Shown piece by piece: positions 22,637 to 29,938 of a stretch of DNA of 56,796 bases. Positions within the stretch are counted from its first letter, which is position 1. Every line of letters begins with the position of its first letter. The stretch comes from a virus, in IMG/VR virus record IMGVR_UViG_3300025011_000055, positions 1-56,796 of that record; one strand, 5' to 3'. Under the pieces are notes generated by a model, which worked only from the letters and a program-made list of their open reading frames with translations, did no database searches and was not told the origin of the DNA. The translations under genes were made by a program, and so were the position numbers.

Positions 22637-22987
22637 ATGACAATCAAAGACTTAGTTGTTGATCATCCATACTATTGCTCAGATAATAATTATTGCTCAA
22701 GAGAAGCTAGTCAAAATTGGGATACAATGACTGCCTTCTTAGATGAAATGGAAGATGCAGATATTGATATGAATTTAGTTTTTAGATGGGATATAAAAGA
22801 AAAGAGGGCTGAAGAAACAGATAATGTAACTGGTGAATATTATGCTGAGATATTCATAATGCATCAGCGTAAAGGATTATTTTGTCCCCACTTTGTTAAA
22901 ACCATTACTGAAGATGAAGTAGCCAGATTTATTAGTTATTTACAGAAACATAAAGAAAGATTAGATGAAATTTGGAAACCATTATAA
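22637..22987 (+). CDS. inserted AT-rich phage gene, unknown function (116 aa)
   Basis: Start MTIKDLVVDHPYYCSDNNY, overlapping nothing; the frame is open four codons upstream only through the preceding gene's stop. The acidic sequence includes DADIDMNLVFRWDIK and FIMHQRKG, which I recall from a small protein found in many unrelated phages. Codons are much more AT-rich than in the genes on either side. It is flanked by an exact 22-bp direct repeat copied from the end of the upstream gene, so it looks like a recently inserted cassette. Confidence 0.7.
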   Translation: MTIKDLVVDHPYYCSDNNYCSREASQNWDTMTAFLDEMEDADIDMNLVFRWDIKEKRAEETDNVTGEYYAEIFIMHQRKGLFCPHFVKTITEDEVARFISYLQKHKERLDEIWKPL

Positions 22988-22990
22988 AAT

Positions 22991-23012
22991 AACTCAAACT
23001 ATTGGTAACTAA
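22991..23012 (+). repeat. 22-bp direct repeat, right copy (relic 3' end)
   Basis: Identical to 22614-22635, including the stop codon. It now lies between genes and serves no coding role, although its last bases precede the ATG at 23015. Confidence 0.9.
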
Positions 23013-23014
23013 TT

Positions 23015-23320
23015 ATGTCAAGTCCAATCATAACATTCCGTCTCACTACCTATCAGCTTGCTCGCGGCCTACAGATTGTTCGTAGCCTGGAACCGAACTT
23101 CCAACTTAATAGCCTATCGCAGCTAGTTAAGATCATCTATACTGATTACCTGGCAAAAATGACCCTCGGCCAGTCAGATGAAGTTGACCAAGACATCATG
23201 CAAGAAATCCAAGTCTTTATCATCAATCCCAGAAAGAGAGAAATCAACTTGGCCTCCCTAGCGGATGAGGAAAACTTCACTCCATCAGTTAGATCTAAAA
23301 TAGGAGTTAACCATGAGTAA
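23015..23320 (+). CDS. ribbon-helix-helix-like protein, paralogue of 19295 (101 aa)
   Basis: MSSPIITFRLTTYQLARGLQIV...SLSQLVKIIYTDYL closely parallels the N-terminus of the protein at 19295, including MSSP, FRL, YQLA, LEP and SLSQ. The two are therefore paralogues sharing a DNA-binding-type domain, here with a short acidic tail instead of the long helix. It overlaps the next RHH-like gene by eight bases. A regulator is likely; its target is unknown. Confidence 0.65.
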   Translation: MSSPIITFRLTTYQLARGLQIVRSLEPNFQLNSLSQLVKIIYTDYLAKMTLGQSDEVDQDIMQEIQVFIINPRKREINLASLADEENFTPSVRSKIGVNHE

Positions 23321-23573
23321 AGCCCGTGTAGTTTCAACCCGCATGACCATTGATGACCTTGCCAAAGCTAGAGATGGCCTACTTGCTAAAGGCATCGAAC
23401 CAGCTGACTTAACAACAACTAGTCAGATCATCAAACTTACCTTCTACTACGGAATTATTTATCTCTGCCAAGATCCAAAATCTCCACCCAGTCAAGAATC
23501 CACAGACTTTGTAAGCCAGAAATTCAGCCAGACAAAAGTAACCAGAGGACTTAACTTAACCGATTTGGAGTAA
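23313..23573 (+). CDS. ribbon-helix-helix-like protein (86 aa)
   Basis: MSKARVVSTRMTIDDLAKARDGL...TTSQIIKLTFYYGI has the same strand-helix-helix pattern as its neighbour at 23015 but is more distant. The overlap (ATGAGTAA) indicates translational coupling, so the two may form a hetero-oligomer or a regulator pair. Fold assigned by eye. Confidence 0.6.
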   Translation: MSKARVVSTRMTIDDLAKARDGLLAKGIEPADLTTTSQIIKLTFYYGIIYLCQDPKSPPSQESTDFVSQKFSQTKVTRGLNLTDLE

Positions 23574-23591
23574 CTATTAAAGGAGTTTATT

Positions 23592-23885
23592 ATGGCAACT
23601 CTAACAATTACTACTTGTGATAGATGCAAAGCTGATGATTATACAAATCCAAATATTCAATTTTGGAAAATAGGTATAGCTGTAGGACATCATGGTACTT
23701 ATAGCTCATCTCCAAATATGGTAAAAGAAACTGAAAAACTATGGTGTAAAAAATGTATGCTTGAAAATGGAATAATATTTTCAGAGGCTGAAAGATCTAA
23801 AGAGTTAGATAATCCTTCTAAAGCACCTACATTTGAAGATATTCTTAAAGAATTTATAATTGAAATTATAGAAGAAAATAAATAA
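23592..23885 (+). CDS. AT-rich hypothetical zinc-binding protein (97 aa)
   Basis: CDRCKAD near residue 9 and CKKCML near residue 53 form a likely zinc ribbon. AAAGGAG precedes the ATG. Codon use is strongly AT-rich (many ATA, AGA, TTA), unlike the RHH-like genes upstream. Not recognised. Confidence 0.6.
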   Translation: MATLTITTCDRCKADDYTNPNIQFWKIGIAVGHHGTYSSSPNMVKETEKLWCKKCMLENGIIFSEAERSKELDNPSKAPTFEDILKEFIIEIIEENK

Positions 23886-23912
23886 ATAAGCTCAATTCAT
23901 TAGGAACCTACT

Positions 23913-24143
23913 ATGAAAAACCTTCCTTCCTACAAAACCCCAATTAACTTTCTATGTCCAGCCTGCAATCAGCCATGTTGCATAATTGCCTTAGACAGTT
24001 CATTTAGCTATTCTGGCACTCATTGCACTCATGGCCAAGCTGGTATTCACTATCCATCTGATTATGGATCGCCTGTAACTGATTGCTGCGAGGCAGATGT
24101 ACCAGATGCTGAGCTGGATGAACCAGATTATTATGATTATTAA
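23913..24143 (+). CDS. small zinc-finger acidic protein (76 aa)
   Basis: CPACNQPCC near residue 14 and a CCEADV further on, with an acidic end DELDEPDYYDY. AGGAACC precedes the ATG. The sequence FSYSGTHCTHGQAGIHYPSDYG resembles small phage proteins with a zinc site. Function unknown. Confidence 0.6.
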   Translation: MKNLPSYKTPINFLCPACNQPCCIIALDSSFSYSGTHCTHGQAGIHYPSDYGSPVTDCCEADVPDAELDEPDYYDY

Positions 24144-24155
24144 AGGATCTTAATT

Positions 24156-24404
24156 ATGAAAATACGAAGAGAAACTTATGAAGGGCATAAAGACACAGAA
24201 GTAAAAGATTATATAATTAACTGCTTAGATGGAAATGATTATGATAGAGGCGCATTGGAAGCTACTAGAAAGACTGCTGATAATGCTTGTGAAGCAATTG
24301 GAAAATTAATAAATATACTTGCAAACAAAGGATTATTGACTGCAACAGAGATTAAAGATATAGCAGGAGATTTTATGTCTGATAGTATTGAATTTGTAAA
24401 ATAA
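24156..24404 (+). CDS. AT-rich hypothetical protein (82 aa)
   Basis: Helical, charged: RETYEGHKDTEVKDYIINCL and ALEATRKTADNACEAIGKLI. AAGGATC precedes the ATG. I recall similar small phage proteins next to each other in AT-rich gene clusters. Function unknown. Confidence 0.6.
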   Translation: MKIRRETYEGHKDTEVKDYIINCLDGNDYDRGALEATRKTADNACEAIGKLINILANKGLLTATEIKDIAGDFMSDSIEFVK

Positions 24405-24417
24405 AATGAGGTAATCC

Positions 24418-25914
24418 ATGGTAATGAAATACAAAGGTAAAACTCTTACCACCGAACAAGAAGCGCACGTAAACACAATTCTTGATGGCAACAATTATGC
24501 AATCCAAGCTCCACCAGGTTCTGGTAAAACCTTCTTGTTGCTTGCAATGGCTCGCAAAATGTCAGGATATGGCTTGTCAATCTCATTCAACAAACTCCTA
24601 GCCCAGGAAGCAGCAACCAAGTTTTCCAGCAACATAATGTGTAAAACCGGTCATGCCTTAGCTTACGGAGCAGTTGGCTACAAATACAAGAAGAAGCTCA
24701 GCAAATTGACAGGCAAACAACTAGCGGATACTTTCGACATTGGAGAATGGCAATTATACAATAGTCCAGCCAATAAAGGATATCTCATCCTCAATACGAT
24801 CCGCAAATACTGCTACTCTAGTGACGAAGTTATTCAGTACAAGCATTTGCCAAGACTTACAATCTTGCAAGACAGTGACTTGGACATTATGCGTGAAGAT
24901 CTTGTACATTATGCCAATTTGGTGTTTAACGAAATGACAGACACAAACAAGCCTATGCCAATTACCCATGATGTTTATTTAAAAATCTGGGCACTCACAA
25001 ATCCAATCATTAACAAAGACTTTATCTTCTTTGACGAATACCAGGATAGCAATCCAGTAATTGCACAGGTAGTCAAGAATCAAAATTGTCAAAAGATTTT
25101 TGTTGGCGACTGTTTCCAGCAAATCTACAGTTGGCGTGGGGCAGTCAATGCCTTGCAGGATGACAATCTGGCAAAGCTATACATTACTAGAAGTTTCCGT
25201 TTTGGAGAGAATATAGCCAGTATGGCAAACAACATAATCACCGGTTACTATCCATATCAGTTTGATTATGTACCATTCCATGGCAATGACGACGTTACAT
25301 CCTCTATTCATTATGAACACTTACCAAGTGTAGATGCCATCCTATGCCGAACAAACAAAGGCATTATTGCAGAAACAATCGAGGCTCTTGGCAAGAATCT
25401 TTCTGTCCACATCCTCGGTGGAACGCAACAACTTACTTACCTTATCAACTCTATAATCCAGCTCAAGCTCCAGGGATATTCAAAGCATCCAGACCTCTTC
25501 CTATTTAAGAACTTCGTAGATTTAAAAGAATATGCAGATTCTCCTATGGGCGGAGACATTAAGCCTATCCTCAAATTGATCGAACTCTATGGTAGAGAAC
25601 GCTTACTATCTATTCTTGAATCCACTGTAGAAGATCCAAACGAAGCCGATGTAACCATAACTACAGCCCATAAAGCAAAAGGTTTGGAATGGCCTAGAGT
25701 GAGGCTGGCAAATGATTTTAAGGTTCCCAGTGATAATGGCAACCCCACTACTGAAGAAACCAACATATTATATGTAGCTGCATCCAGGGCACTTCATCAA
25801 CTCGATGTGAGCAAATGTGAAGCCTGCTGGCCTCATACTTTTGACAAGGCCCGAAAGGTTGCCTACGAACAATGGCAAGTAGATCAAATGAGTGAACGAG
25901 AAGAAAATGCATAA
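24418..25914 (+). CDS. UvrD/Rep-like SF1 DNA helicase
   Basis: A 498-residue helicase with motif I APPGSGKT at 31-38, motif II FFDEYQDSN near 205, motif III VGDCFQQIYSWRG, motif V TTAHKAKGLEWPRV and motif VI YVAASRALHQL. It is shorter than bacterial UvrD and lacks large 1B/2B insertions. Such helicases act in phage replication or recombination-dependent fork restart. GAGG precedes the ATG. The last bases overlap the next gene. Confidence 0.9.
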   Translation: MVMKYKGKTLTTEQEAHVNTILDGNNYAIQAPPGSGKTFLLLAMARKMSGYGLSISFNKLLAQEAATKFSSNIMCKTGHALAYGAVGYKYKKKLSKLTGKQLADTFDIGEWQLYNSPANKGYLILNTIRKYCYSSDEVIQYKHLPRLTILQDSDLDIMREDLVHYANLVFNEMTDTNKPMPITHDVYLKIWALTNPIINKDFIFFDEYQDSNPVIAQVVKNQNCQKIFVGDCFQQIYSWRGAVNALQDDNLAKLYITRSFRFGENIASMANNIITGYYPYQFDYVPFHGNDDVTSSIHYEHLPSVDAILCRTNKGIIAETIEALGKNLSVHILGGTQQLTYLINSIIQLKLQGYSKHPDLFLFKNFVDLKEYADSPMGGDIKPILKLIELYGRERLLSILESTVEDPNEADVTITTAHKAKGLEWPRVRLANDFKVPSDNGNPTTEETNILYVAASRALHQLDVSKCEACWPHTFDKARKVAYEQWQVDQMSEREENA

Positions 25915-26221
25915 ATGTCAAGCATGTCAACATGAATTTCTTCGTGGACCAGTTTATAATAGAATTACTCTGGGAAATAATAAATCCTTTAAATTTAGAT
26001 ATTGTCCAAAATGTCATACAGAAATTCCAGTAGAAAAGAAAACTGTTTCTTTATGGATAGATATTAATAAAGGGCAGCCAAAAGATCCGATGAAAATGAT
26101 TTTAGCTTATGATAATGATATGGGACAGCCAAGATTAGTATTAGGAGGGCATTTAAGTTGTATAAATGCTACTTATTGGATGAATATTCCTAAACTTCCA
26201 GATGGAGATTCTAACCTATGA
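25907..26221 (+). CDS. AT-rich zinc-ribbon protein (104 aa)
   Basis: Starts MHKCQACQHEFLRGPVYN, with CxxC near residue 4 and CPKCH near 38. The ATG overlaps the helicase stop; a GTG five codons upstream is an alternative. The middle (LWIDINKGQPKDPMKMILAYDND) is not recognised. Codon use is AT-rich compared with the helicase. Confidence 0.55.
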   Translation: MHKCQACQHEFLRGPVYNRITLGNNKSFKFRYCPKCHTEIPVEKKTVSLWIDINKGQPKDPMKMILAYDNDMGQPRLVLGGHLSCINATYWMNIPKLPDGDSNL

Positions 26222-26433
26222 ACAAACGACAACTTAAGAAAATAATCACTCTCTATAAAGAAGGCGTATCAGCTGAAGTTTGCATAGCAGCTATTCTAGA
26301 TCTTCTTGGCAAGAATGCTAGTTCATTAGAGAAGGGAACTGCTATTCATGAATTCTATGAGAAAAATATAAAATTAAAAATAGAAAATTATGGAAAATGC
26401 TATAAAGTCCCAGCTAAGGAGGTCAATCTGTGA
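26218..26433 (+). CDS. hypothetical early protein (71 aa)
   Basis: MNKRQLKKIITLYKEGVSAEVCIAA is helical and could be a small DNA-binding or adaptor domain. ATGA overlap with the gene before it; its own end overlaps a GTG-start gene (GTGA). Not recognised. Confidence 0.55.
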   Translation: MNKRQLKKIITLYKEGVSAEVCIAAILDLLGKNASSLEKGTAIHEFYEKNIKLKIENYGKCYKVPAKEVNL

Positions 26434-26600
26434 TCAAGCGCAAATTCTTGCCAGAACTCCTTGGAATGAACCTTTACCAGACTTCTCGTGGCGAAACTTT
26501 TTATGCCTGGAATCATAAACATGCCATTAATAAAAGGCCAAACGAATTGATTTACTTTGTTACAGATGTTGAGAAAAGAATATTAATTATTAATAAATAA
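26430..26600 (+). CDS. small protein with GTG start (56 aa)
   Basis: A GTG start overlapping the previous stop, with an excellent ribosome binding site AAGGAGG eight bases upstream. The product begins VIKRKFLPELLGMNLYQTSR and ends in an AT-rich, Ile/Asn/Lys-rich tail. Not recognised. Confidence 0.6.
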   Translation: MIKRKFLPELLGMNLYQTSRGETFYAWNHKHAINKRPNELIYFVTDVEKRILIINK

Positions 26601-26619
26601 ATTAAAGGGAGGGATTAAA

Positions 26620-26919
26620 ATGTTTGAAGGAAAGAGAATTAAATACATTAGTCCAAGTGGTAAGGAATATAATGCTATGGTTGTTTCTTGTGTAAAAGAT
26701 ATTGGAGTAACAATAGTAAATGCGGATGATTCTTCACAATATCTTCGATGTTTAGTGATGAAAAATGCTCCAAATTTCTGGCCTGGAAAAGGTGAAATAA
26801 CAAAAACAAGAAAAATGTTTACAATACTTAGAAAAGGTATAATAAATGGTATTGTAGATAGATCTCTTGAATATATAGGAGGATTTGCTTCCTCTGATAC
26901 TTGTCCATTTGGACAATAG
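26620..26919 (+). CDS. AT-rich hypothetical protein (99 aa)
   Basis: MFEGKRIKYISPSGKEYNAMVV reads like a small beta-barrel. AGGGAGG precedes the ATG. Not recognised; typical AT-rich codon use for the cassette-like small genes of this window. Confidence 0.55.
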   Translation: MFEGKRIKYISPSGKEYNAMVVSCVKDIGVTIVNADDSSQYLRCLVMKNAPNFWPGKGEITKTRKMFTILRKGIINGIVDRSLEYIGGFASSDTCPFGQ

Positions 26920-26931
26920 AGGAGCATAGAC

Positions 26932-27198
26932 ATGAACTTTGACAAAACAATAGCCTTTATTGTTGGTATAACTCTTGGAACTGGTGGAATGTTTTATACT
27001 GTTAAGAGTGACTTAATAGAACGTGATAAGATAATAGCTGAACTTGAAAATAAAACAAACCTTGTGCCTGTCGTAACTGTTGACGCCTTAGGAATTTGTA
27101 AAGTAACCCAAGGAGGCAAAACCTACATGTTGATTGATGTCACTAATGAAACGAAAGCACTTGATAAAGTCGTACAAAAAGTTAATAAGGAGAAATAA
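26932..27198 (+). CDS. membrane-anchored protein (88 aa)
   Basis: An N-terminal hydrophobic helix at about residues 6-25 (TIAFIVGITLGTGGMFYTV) then a charged helix and a small beta domain (CKVTQGGKTYMLIDVTNE). First of three consecutive small membrane proteins. TAATG couples it to the next. Confidence 0.6.
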   Translation: MNFDKTIAFIVGITLGTGGMFYTVKSDLIERDKIIAELENKTNLVPVVTVDALGICKVTQGGKTYMLIDVTNETKALDKVVQKVNKEK

Positions 27199-27308
27199 TG
27201 TGCAAAAGATTACTCGAATACTTCATGCTCTTCTTACTCGCTTGTGTAACATTCAGTCTTTTTTTATGCGAAAAAGTAAAAGCTCTTATGATCAGGATAG
27301 AAAAATAA
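27198..27308 (+). CDS. tiny membrane protein with lipobox-like motif (36 aa)
   Basis: Starts MCKRLLEYFMLFLLACVTFS. The hydrophobic stretch includes LLAC, which fits a lipobox, though the signal would be short. ATG overlaps the previous stop and follows AAGGAGAAA. It could be a tiny spanin-like or antiholin-like product; the size makes any call weak. Confidence 0.45.
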   Translation: MCKRLLEYFMLFLLACVTFSLFLCEKVKALMIRIEK

Positions 27309-27342
27309 TGCGAATAGCCAGACTACATATTTGGAGGGTAAA

Positions 27343-27501
27343 ATGAGGACTTTAAAAAATACTTTGTTCTTCTTAGCCTCTTTTATAGGTGTAGGATTAT
27401 TTGTCCTTCTCATTGATAAATTGTATCCCACACCTCCGATTAATCAAGCAGCTTTGCAACCGTTTTCTAATAGAAACATTCTTACCAGTTTGGATAAATA
27501 A
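27343..27501 (+). CDS. small single-span membrane protein (52 aa)
   Basis: MRTLKNTLFFLASFIGVGLF continues hydrophobic to about residue 26, then a Pro-rich, polar tail (YPTPPINQAALQP). GGAGGGTAAA precedes the ATG. The third of three adjacent small membrane proteins. Not recognised. Confidence 0.5.
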   Translation: MRTLKNTLFFLASFIGVGLFVLLIDKLYPTPPINQAALQPFSNRNILTSLDK

Positions 27502-27581
27502 CTTGGCTTTATCTATAGATTGCGTAAGTATTTAAGGATTTTATGAAATAGTAAAAAGGCTAAAAAAGGTGAATTTTTTTG

Positions 27582-27610
27582 TTGACAGGGGGACGGTTTT
27601 CGGTTATTGT
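27582..27610 (+). promoter_or_regulatory. sigma70-type promoter with TATTGT -10
   Basis: TTGACA at 27582-27587, a 17-base spacer and TATTGT at 27605-27610, the same box pair and spacing as the early promoter at 17643. The leader contains GGAGAC and GTCTCC as inverted arms. It originally may have served the gene at 28348, since an HNH gene now lies between. Confidence 0.75.
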
Positions 27611-27671
27611 GTGGAGACATTTGACGGTGTTTAAAAATTCCTTAAAGCCCTAAAGGGTCTCCATCAATATA

Positions 27672-28283
27672 ATGATTAAAGAATTAACATACGATGATCT
27701 CCATAAAAGATTTAAATACTTTCCAGATTCAGGAATCTTGATAGATAAAGAAAATGATTCTTTAATTGGAAAGATAAATTATGCTGGATATTTAAACGTT
27801 TTTTTAAATGGAAGACTTTATGGAGTTCATCGTATAGTTTATTTTATGTATTATGGCTATATGCCAAAAGGGCAGATTGATCATATTAATAGAATTAGAA
27901 ATGATAATAGAATAGAAAATTTACGTGAAGTTTTTGCTTCGGAAAATGCTAAAAATAAAGGTAATGGAAAGACAAATAAATCTGGAATTATTGGTATAAG
28001 ATGGCTTGGGCATGTAAAACGTTGGAAAGTCTATATTACTTTTAAAGGAAAATTAATTCATATAGGAAACTTTAAGTTTTTTATTAATGCTGCAAAAGCT
28101 AGATTATATGCAGAAAATATATTTAATTATACTCAGCATACTATTGAGAGTCCAGCAGCAAAATTTTTAAAAAGTATAAACTTTGCTAAATTTTTAGATG
28201 GAGAATCAAATAGTGTTTCATCCGAATGGAGATTTTTTTGTCTTGATCGCAAGAAGATTCTTGATCAACTTGCAAATAGCTAA
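27672..28283 (+). CDS. HNH homing-type endonuclease with AP2 domain
   Basis: 203 residues. An HNH core at about 50-95 (GVHRIVYFMYYG, then QIDHINRIRNDNRIENLREV) is followed by an AP2-type DNA-binding domain at about 105-155 (SGIIGIRWLGHVKRWKVYI). This is the standard layout of phage homing endonucleases. It is very AT-rich, except for its last 25 codons, and stands between a promoter and the gene at 28348, so it is probably a mobile insertion. Confidence 0.88.
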   Translation: MIKELTYDDLHKRFKYFPDSGILIDKENDSLIGKINYAGYLNVFLNGRLYGVHRIVYFMYYGYMPKGQIDHINRIRNDNRIENLREVFASENAKNKGNGKTNKSGIIGIRWLGHVKRWKVYITFKGKLIHIGNFKFFINAAKARLYAENIFNYTQHTIESPAAKFLKSINFAKFLDGESNSVSSEWRFFCLDRKKILDQLANS

Positions 28284-28347
28284 AAATCTTTATTCACCAA
28301 TCTGGGCATGTCGCCCATTCTACAAACCCCTAATTAGGAGAATCAAA

Positions 28348-28710
28348 ATGAGCATGATCAAAGTAGTTAGCAACCAGGCCAGCAGGGAAATTACCGTAAC
28401 TGAACCGGCAGTCCTGAACCTCGGAACTATCGAGGAAATGGTACAGGCTCTCGGTGAGGATCTTACAGTCAACATGGTAAAGAACCAGCTGAAGGTTTCT
28501 TTCCGCGCAGTTATTCGTCGTAAGCTGGAAGAAAAAGATGACAATAACGAGTTCAGCAATACCGACGAAGCCATCACTGCTGAAGATTTCAGCGACTGGA
28601 AGCCGACCCTGCGCATTACTAAAACTCCCGAGGAGAAAGCTCTGGAAGCACTTGGCAATCTGCCTCCGGAAATTCGTGATGCAGTTCTGGCCCAGTTCAA
28701 CAATCGGTAA
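28348..28710 (+). CDS. early protein with shared C-terminal motif (120 aa)
   Basis: Start MSMIKVVSNQASREITV with AGGAGAATC upstream. An N-terminal mixed beta/alpha domain, an acidic linker (KDDNNEFSNTDEAITAEDF) and the C-terminus ALEALGNLPPEIRDAVLAQF, which matches the end motif of the proteins at 17817, 22189 and 36034. It is GC-richer than the preceding HNH gene and precedes the structured RNAs. Not recognised. Confidence 0.65.
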   Translation: MSMIKVVSNQASREITVTEPAVLNLGTIEEMVQALGEDLTVNMVKNQLKVSFRAVIRRKLEEKDDNNEFSNTDEAITAEDFSDWKPTLRITKTPEEKALEALGNLPPEIRDAVLAQFNNR

Positions 28711-28719
28711 TTAATTATT

Positions 28720-28820
28720 TGGTGAGTGGCGGAATTGGTAGACGCTATGACATGAGAACCCGACCGATGGTTAGACCAGGTTGTTTCCCAGGGATGCAGG
28801 TTCGAATCCTGCCTCACCAA
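28720..28820 (+). tRNA. leucine-tRNA-like gene with enlarged anticodon loop
   Basis: Acceptor TGGTGAG (28720-28726) pairs fully with CTCACCA (28813-28819). The D arm GCGGAATTGGTAGACGC (28729-28745) and T arm GCAGG-TTCGAAT-CCTGC (28796-28812) are typical of bacterial tRNA-Leu. At the canonical place ATGAC is followed by ATGAGAA, with U33 and anticodon GAG (Leu). The partner strand GTTGT lies at 28780-28784, leaving a 28-base loop instead of 7. The variable arm TTCCCAGGGAT follows. No encoded CCA. It may be an intron-like insertion, a degraded tRNA or a tRNA mimic. Confidence 0.6.
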
Positions 28821-28840
28821 GATATTAAAGCTTTTAACTC

Positions 28841-28941
28841 TTACTGCCGGAAACGCATTGGATAGCAAGTCCATGCGCACCATTCGACCTGAATTGACAG
28901 GTATCGCCAGCATGACGATGTTGGAATCGGCTTCTTAGTAA
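28841..28941 (+). ncRNA. cloverleaf-like structured RNA upstream of the Cas4-like gene
   Basis: Three consecutive hairpins lie within a closing stem. Closing: TTACT and GCCG (28841-28849) with CGGC (28928-28931) and AGTAA (28937-28941). Hairpin 1: CGCATTGGA/TCCATGCG (28854-28877) with a 7-base loop. Hairpin 2: ACCTG/CAGGT (28887-28902). Hairpin 3: CCAGCAT/ATGTTGG (28907-28924) with loop GACG. It has no tRNA consensus. It ends 23 bases before the nuclease start, so it could be a leader element or a separate RNA. Confidence 0.5.
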
Positions 28942-28964
28942 AGTTCAACGAGAGGATTTCTCAA

Positions 28965-29936
28965 ATGAATTTTTACGAAAAAATAGACTATTCTGCATTA
29001 TCTACCTATCTTACGTGTCCACGCAGGTTTCTGTTTCAATATGTAATGCACCTCAAACCTGCCGGACAATCCATTCATCTTGTATTCGGAAGCTGCTGGC
29101 ATTACGGCCTTGAAACCACGTATAACATCTTAATTAAGGATTCTTCACCATCTGTTCTTGATGCAACTGAAACTTCCATCAAAGCCTTCCATAAACTCTG
29201 GAAGCTCGATGGCGAACCATTTTGGAAGAATGAAGATGCAATTTTCCCTAAGTCCCCTGGACATGCAGCCAATATGTATAAGGGTTATTGGGATCGCTTT
29301 CTTGTAAGTGATGTAAAAAATCGCTCAATCCTGGCTGTTGAAGCACCATTTTCTATCGACCTATCTGTAAATGGCTTAAAGCTGCCAAATTATATCGGCC
29401 GCATCGACCTTATCTTTTCCTCTGGTGAGAATGGTATCGATATTCTCGACCACAAAACCGCTAAAGCTATCTACTCTACAACACCACAAACATTTGAAAT
29501 GTCATTCCAGTCAGACGGTTATCTAACCGCTGGCAGAATTTTTTATGATAAAATCCCCACAATTACTTATCGAGTTGCTCTTTGTCAGAAAAGCAAGATT
29601 GACTTCGTACCAATCACAATCAACAAACGCTCCGCTGCAATCGAACACTTCCTGTCTGACCTTTGTCATTATGCAAATGAGATTCAGCAAAACTTAAACC
29701 TTCTTGAAGAAGATAAGATTAACTGCCGGGAACGCTCGGATGTATTGCAATCGTTCCATAGGAATCCAGGCTATGCTTGCACAACATTCAGCTCAGTTTG
29801 TCCTTATTATGATCTTTGCCGGCTTCGAAATAATCCGTTACATTGGATGGAAAAAGCACCGCAAGGATTTATTCATTCTGAATGGGACCCCGAACTTCAT
29901 GAAGCTAAGACGAAACAAAGGTTGAGTGAGGTATAA
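28965..29936 (+). CDS. Cas4/RecB-like PD-(D/E)XK nuclease
   Basis: 323 residues. The N-terminus LSTYLTCPRRFLFQYV contains the first cysteine of an iron-sulphur-type site; the rest are in the C-terminal CTTFSSVCPYYDLC. Between them lie the PD-(D/E)XK elements: a helix with FGSCWHYGLE, GRIDLIF near 146, DILDHKTAK with the D-x-K near 162, and QSDGYL. Such exonucleases make 3' overhangs for single-strand annealing. It is encoded with a Sak4-like ATPase and a DUF669-like protein, forming a recombination module. Confidence 0.85.
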   Translation: MNFYEKIDYSALSTYLTCPRRFLFQYVMHLKPAGQSIHLVFGSCWHYGLETTYNILIKDSSPSVLDATETSIKAFHKLWKLDGEPFWKNEDAIFPKSPGHAANMYKGYWDRFLVSDVKNRSILAVEAPFSIDLSVNGLKLPNYIGRIDLIFSSGENGIDILDHKTAKAIYSTTPQTFEMSFQSDGYLTAGRIFYDKIPTITYRVALCQKSKIDFVPITINKRSAAIEHFLSDLCHYANEIQQNLNLLEEDKINCRERSDVLQSFHRNPGYACTTFSSVCPYYDLCRLRNNPLHWMEKAPQGFIHSEWDPELHEAKTKQRLSEV

Positions 29937-29938
29937 TC

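Noticed and set aside
28720-28820. Group I intron in a tRNA-Leu gene
   Set aside because: Known group I introns in bacterial tRNA genes are about 200 nt or more with P3-P7 core elements. The extra sequence here is about 21 nt (about 70 nt in the second element).
28841-28941. A third tRNA gene
   Set aside because: It folds as a cloverleaf, but it has no TTCGANT T loop, no GG-containing D loop at the right place and no U33 in the 7-base loop.
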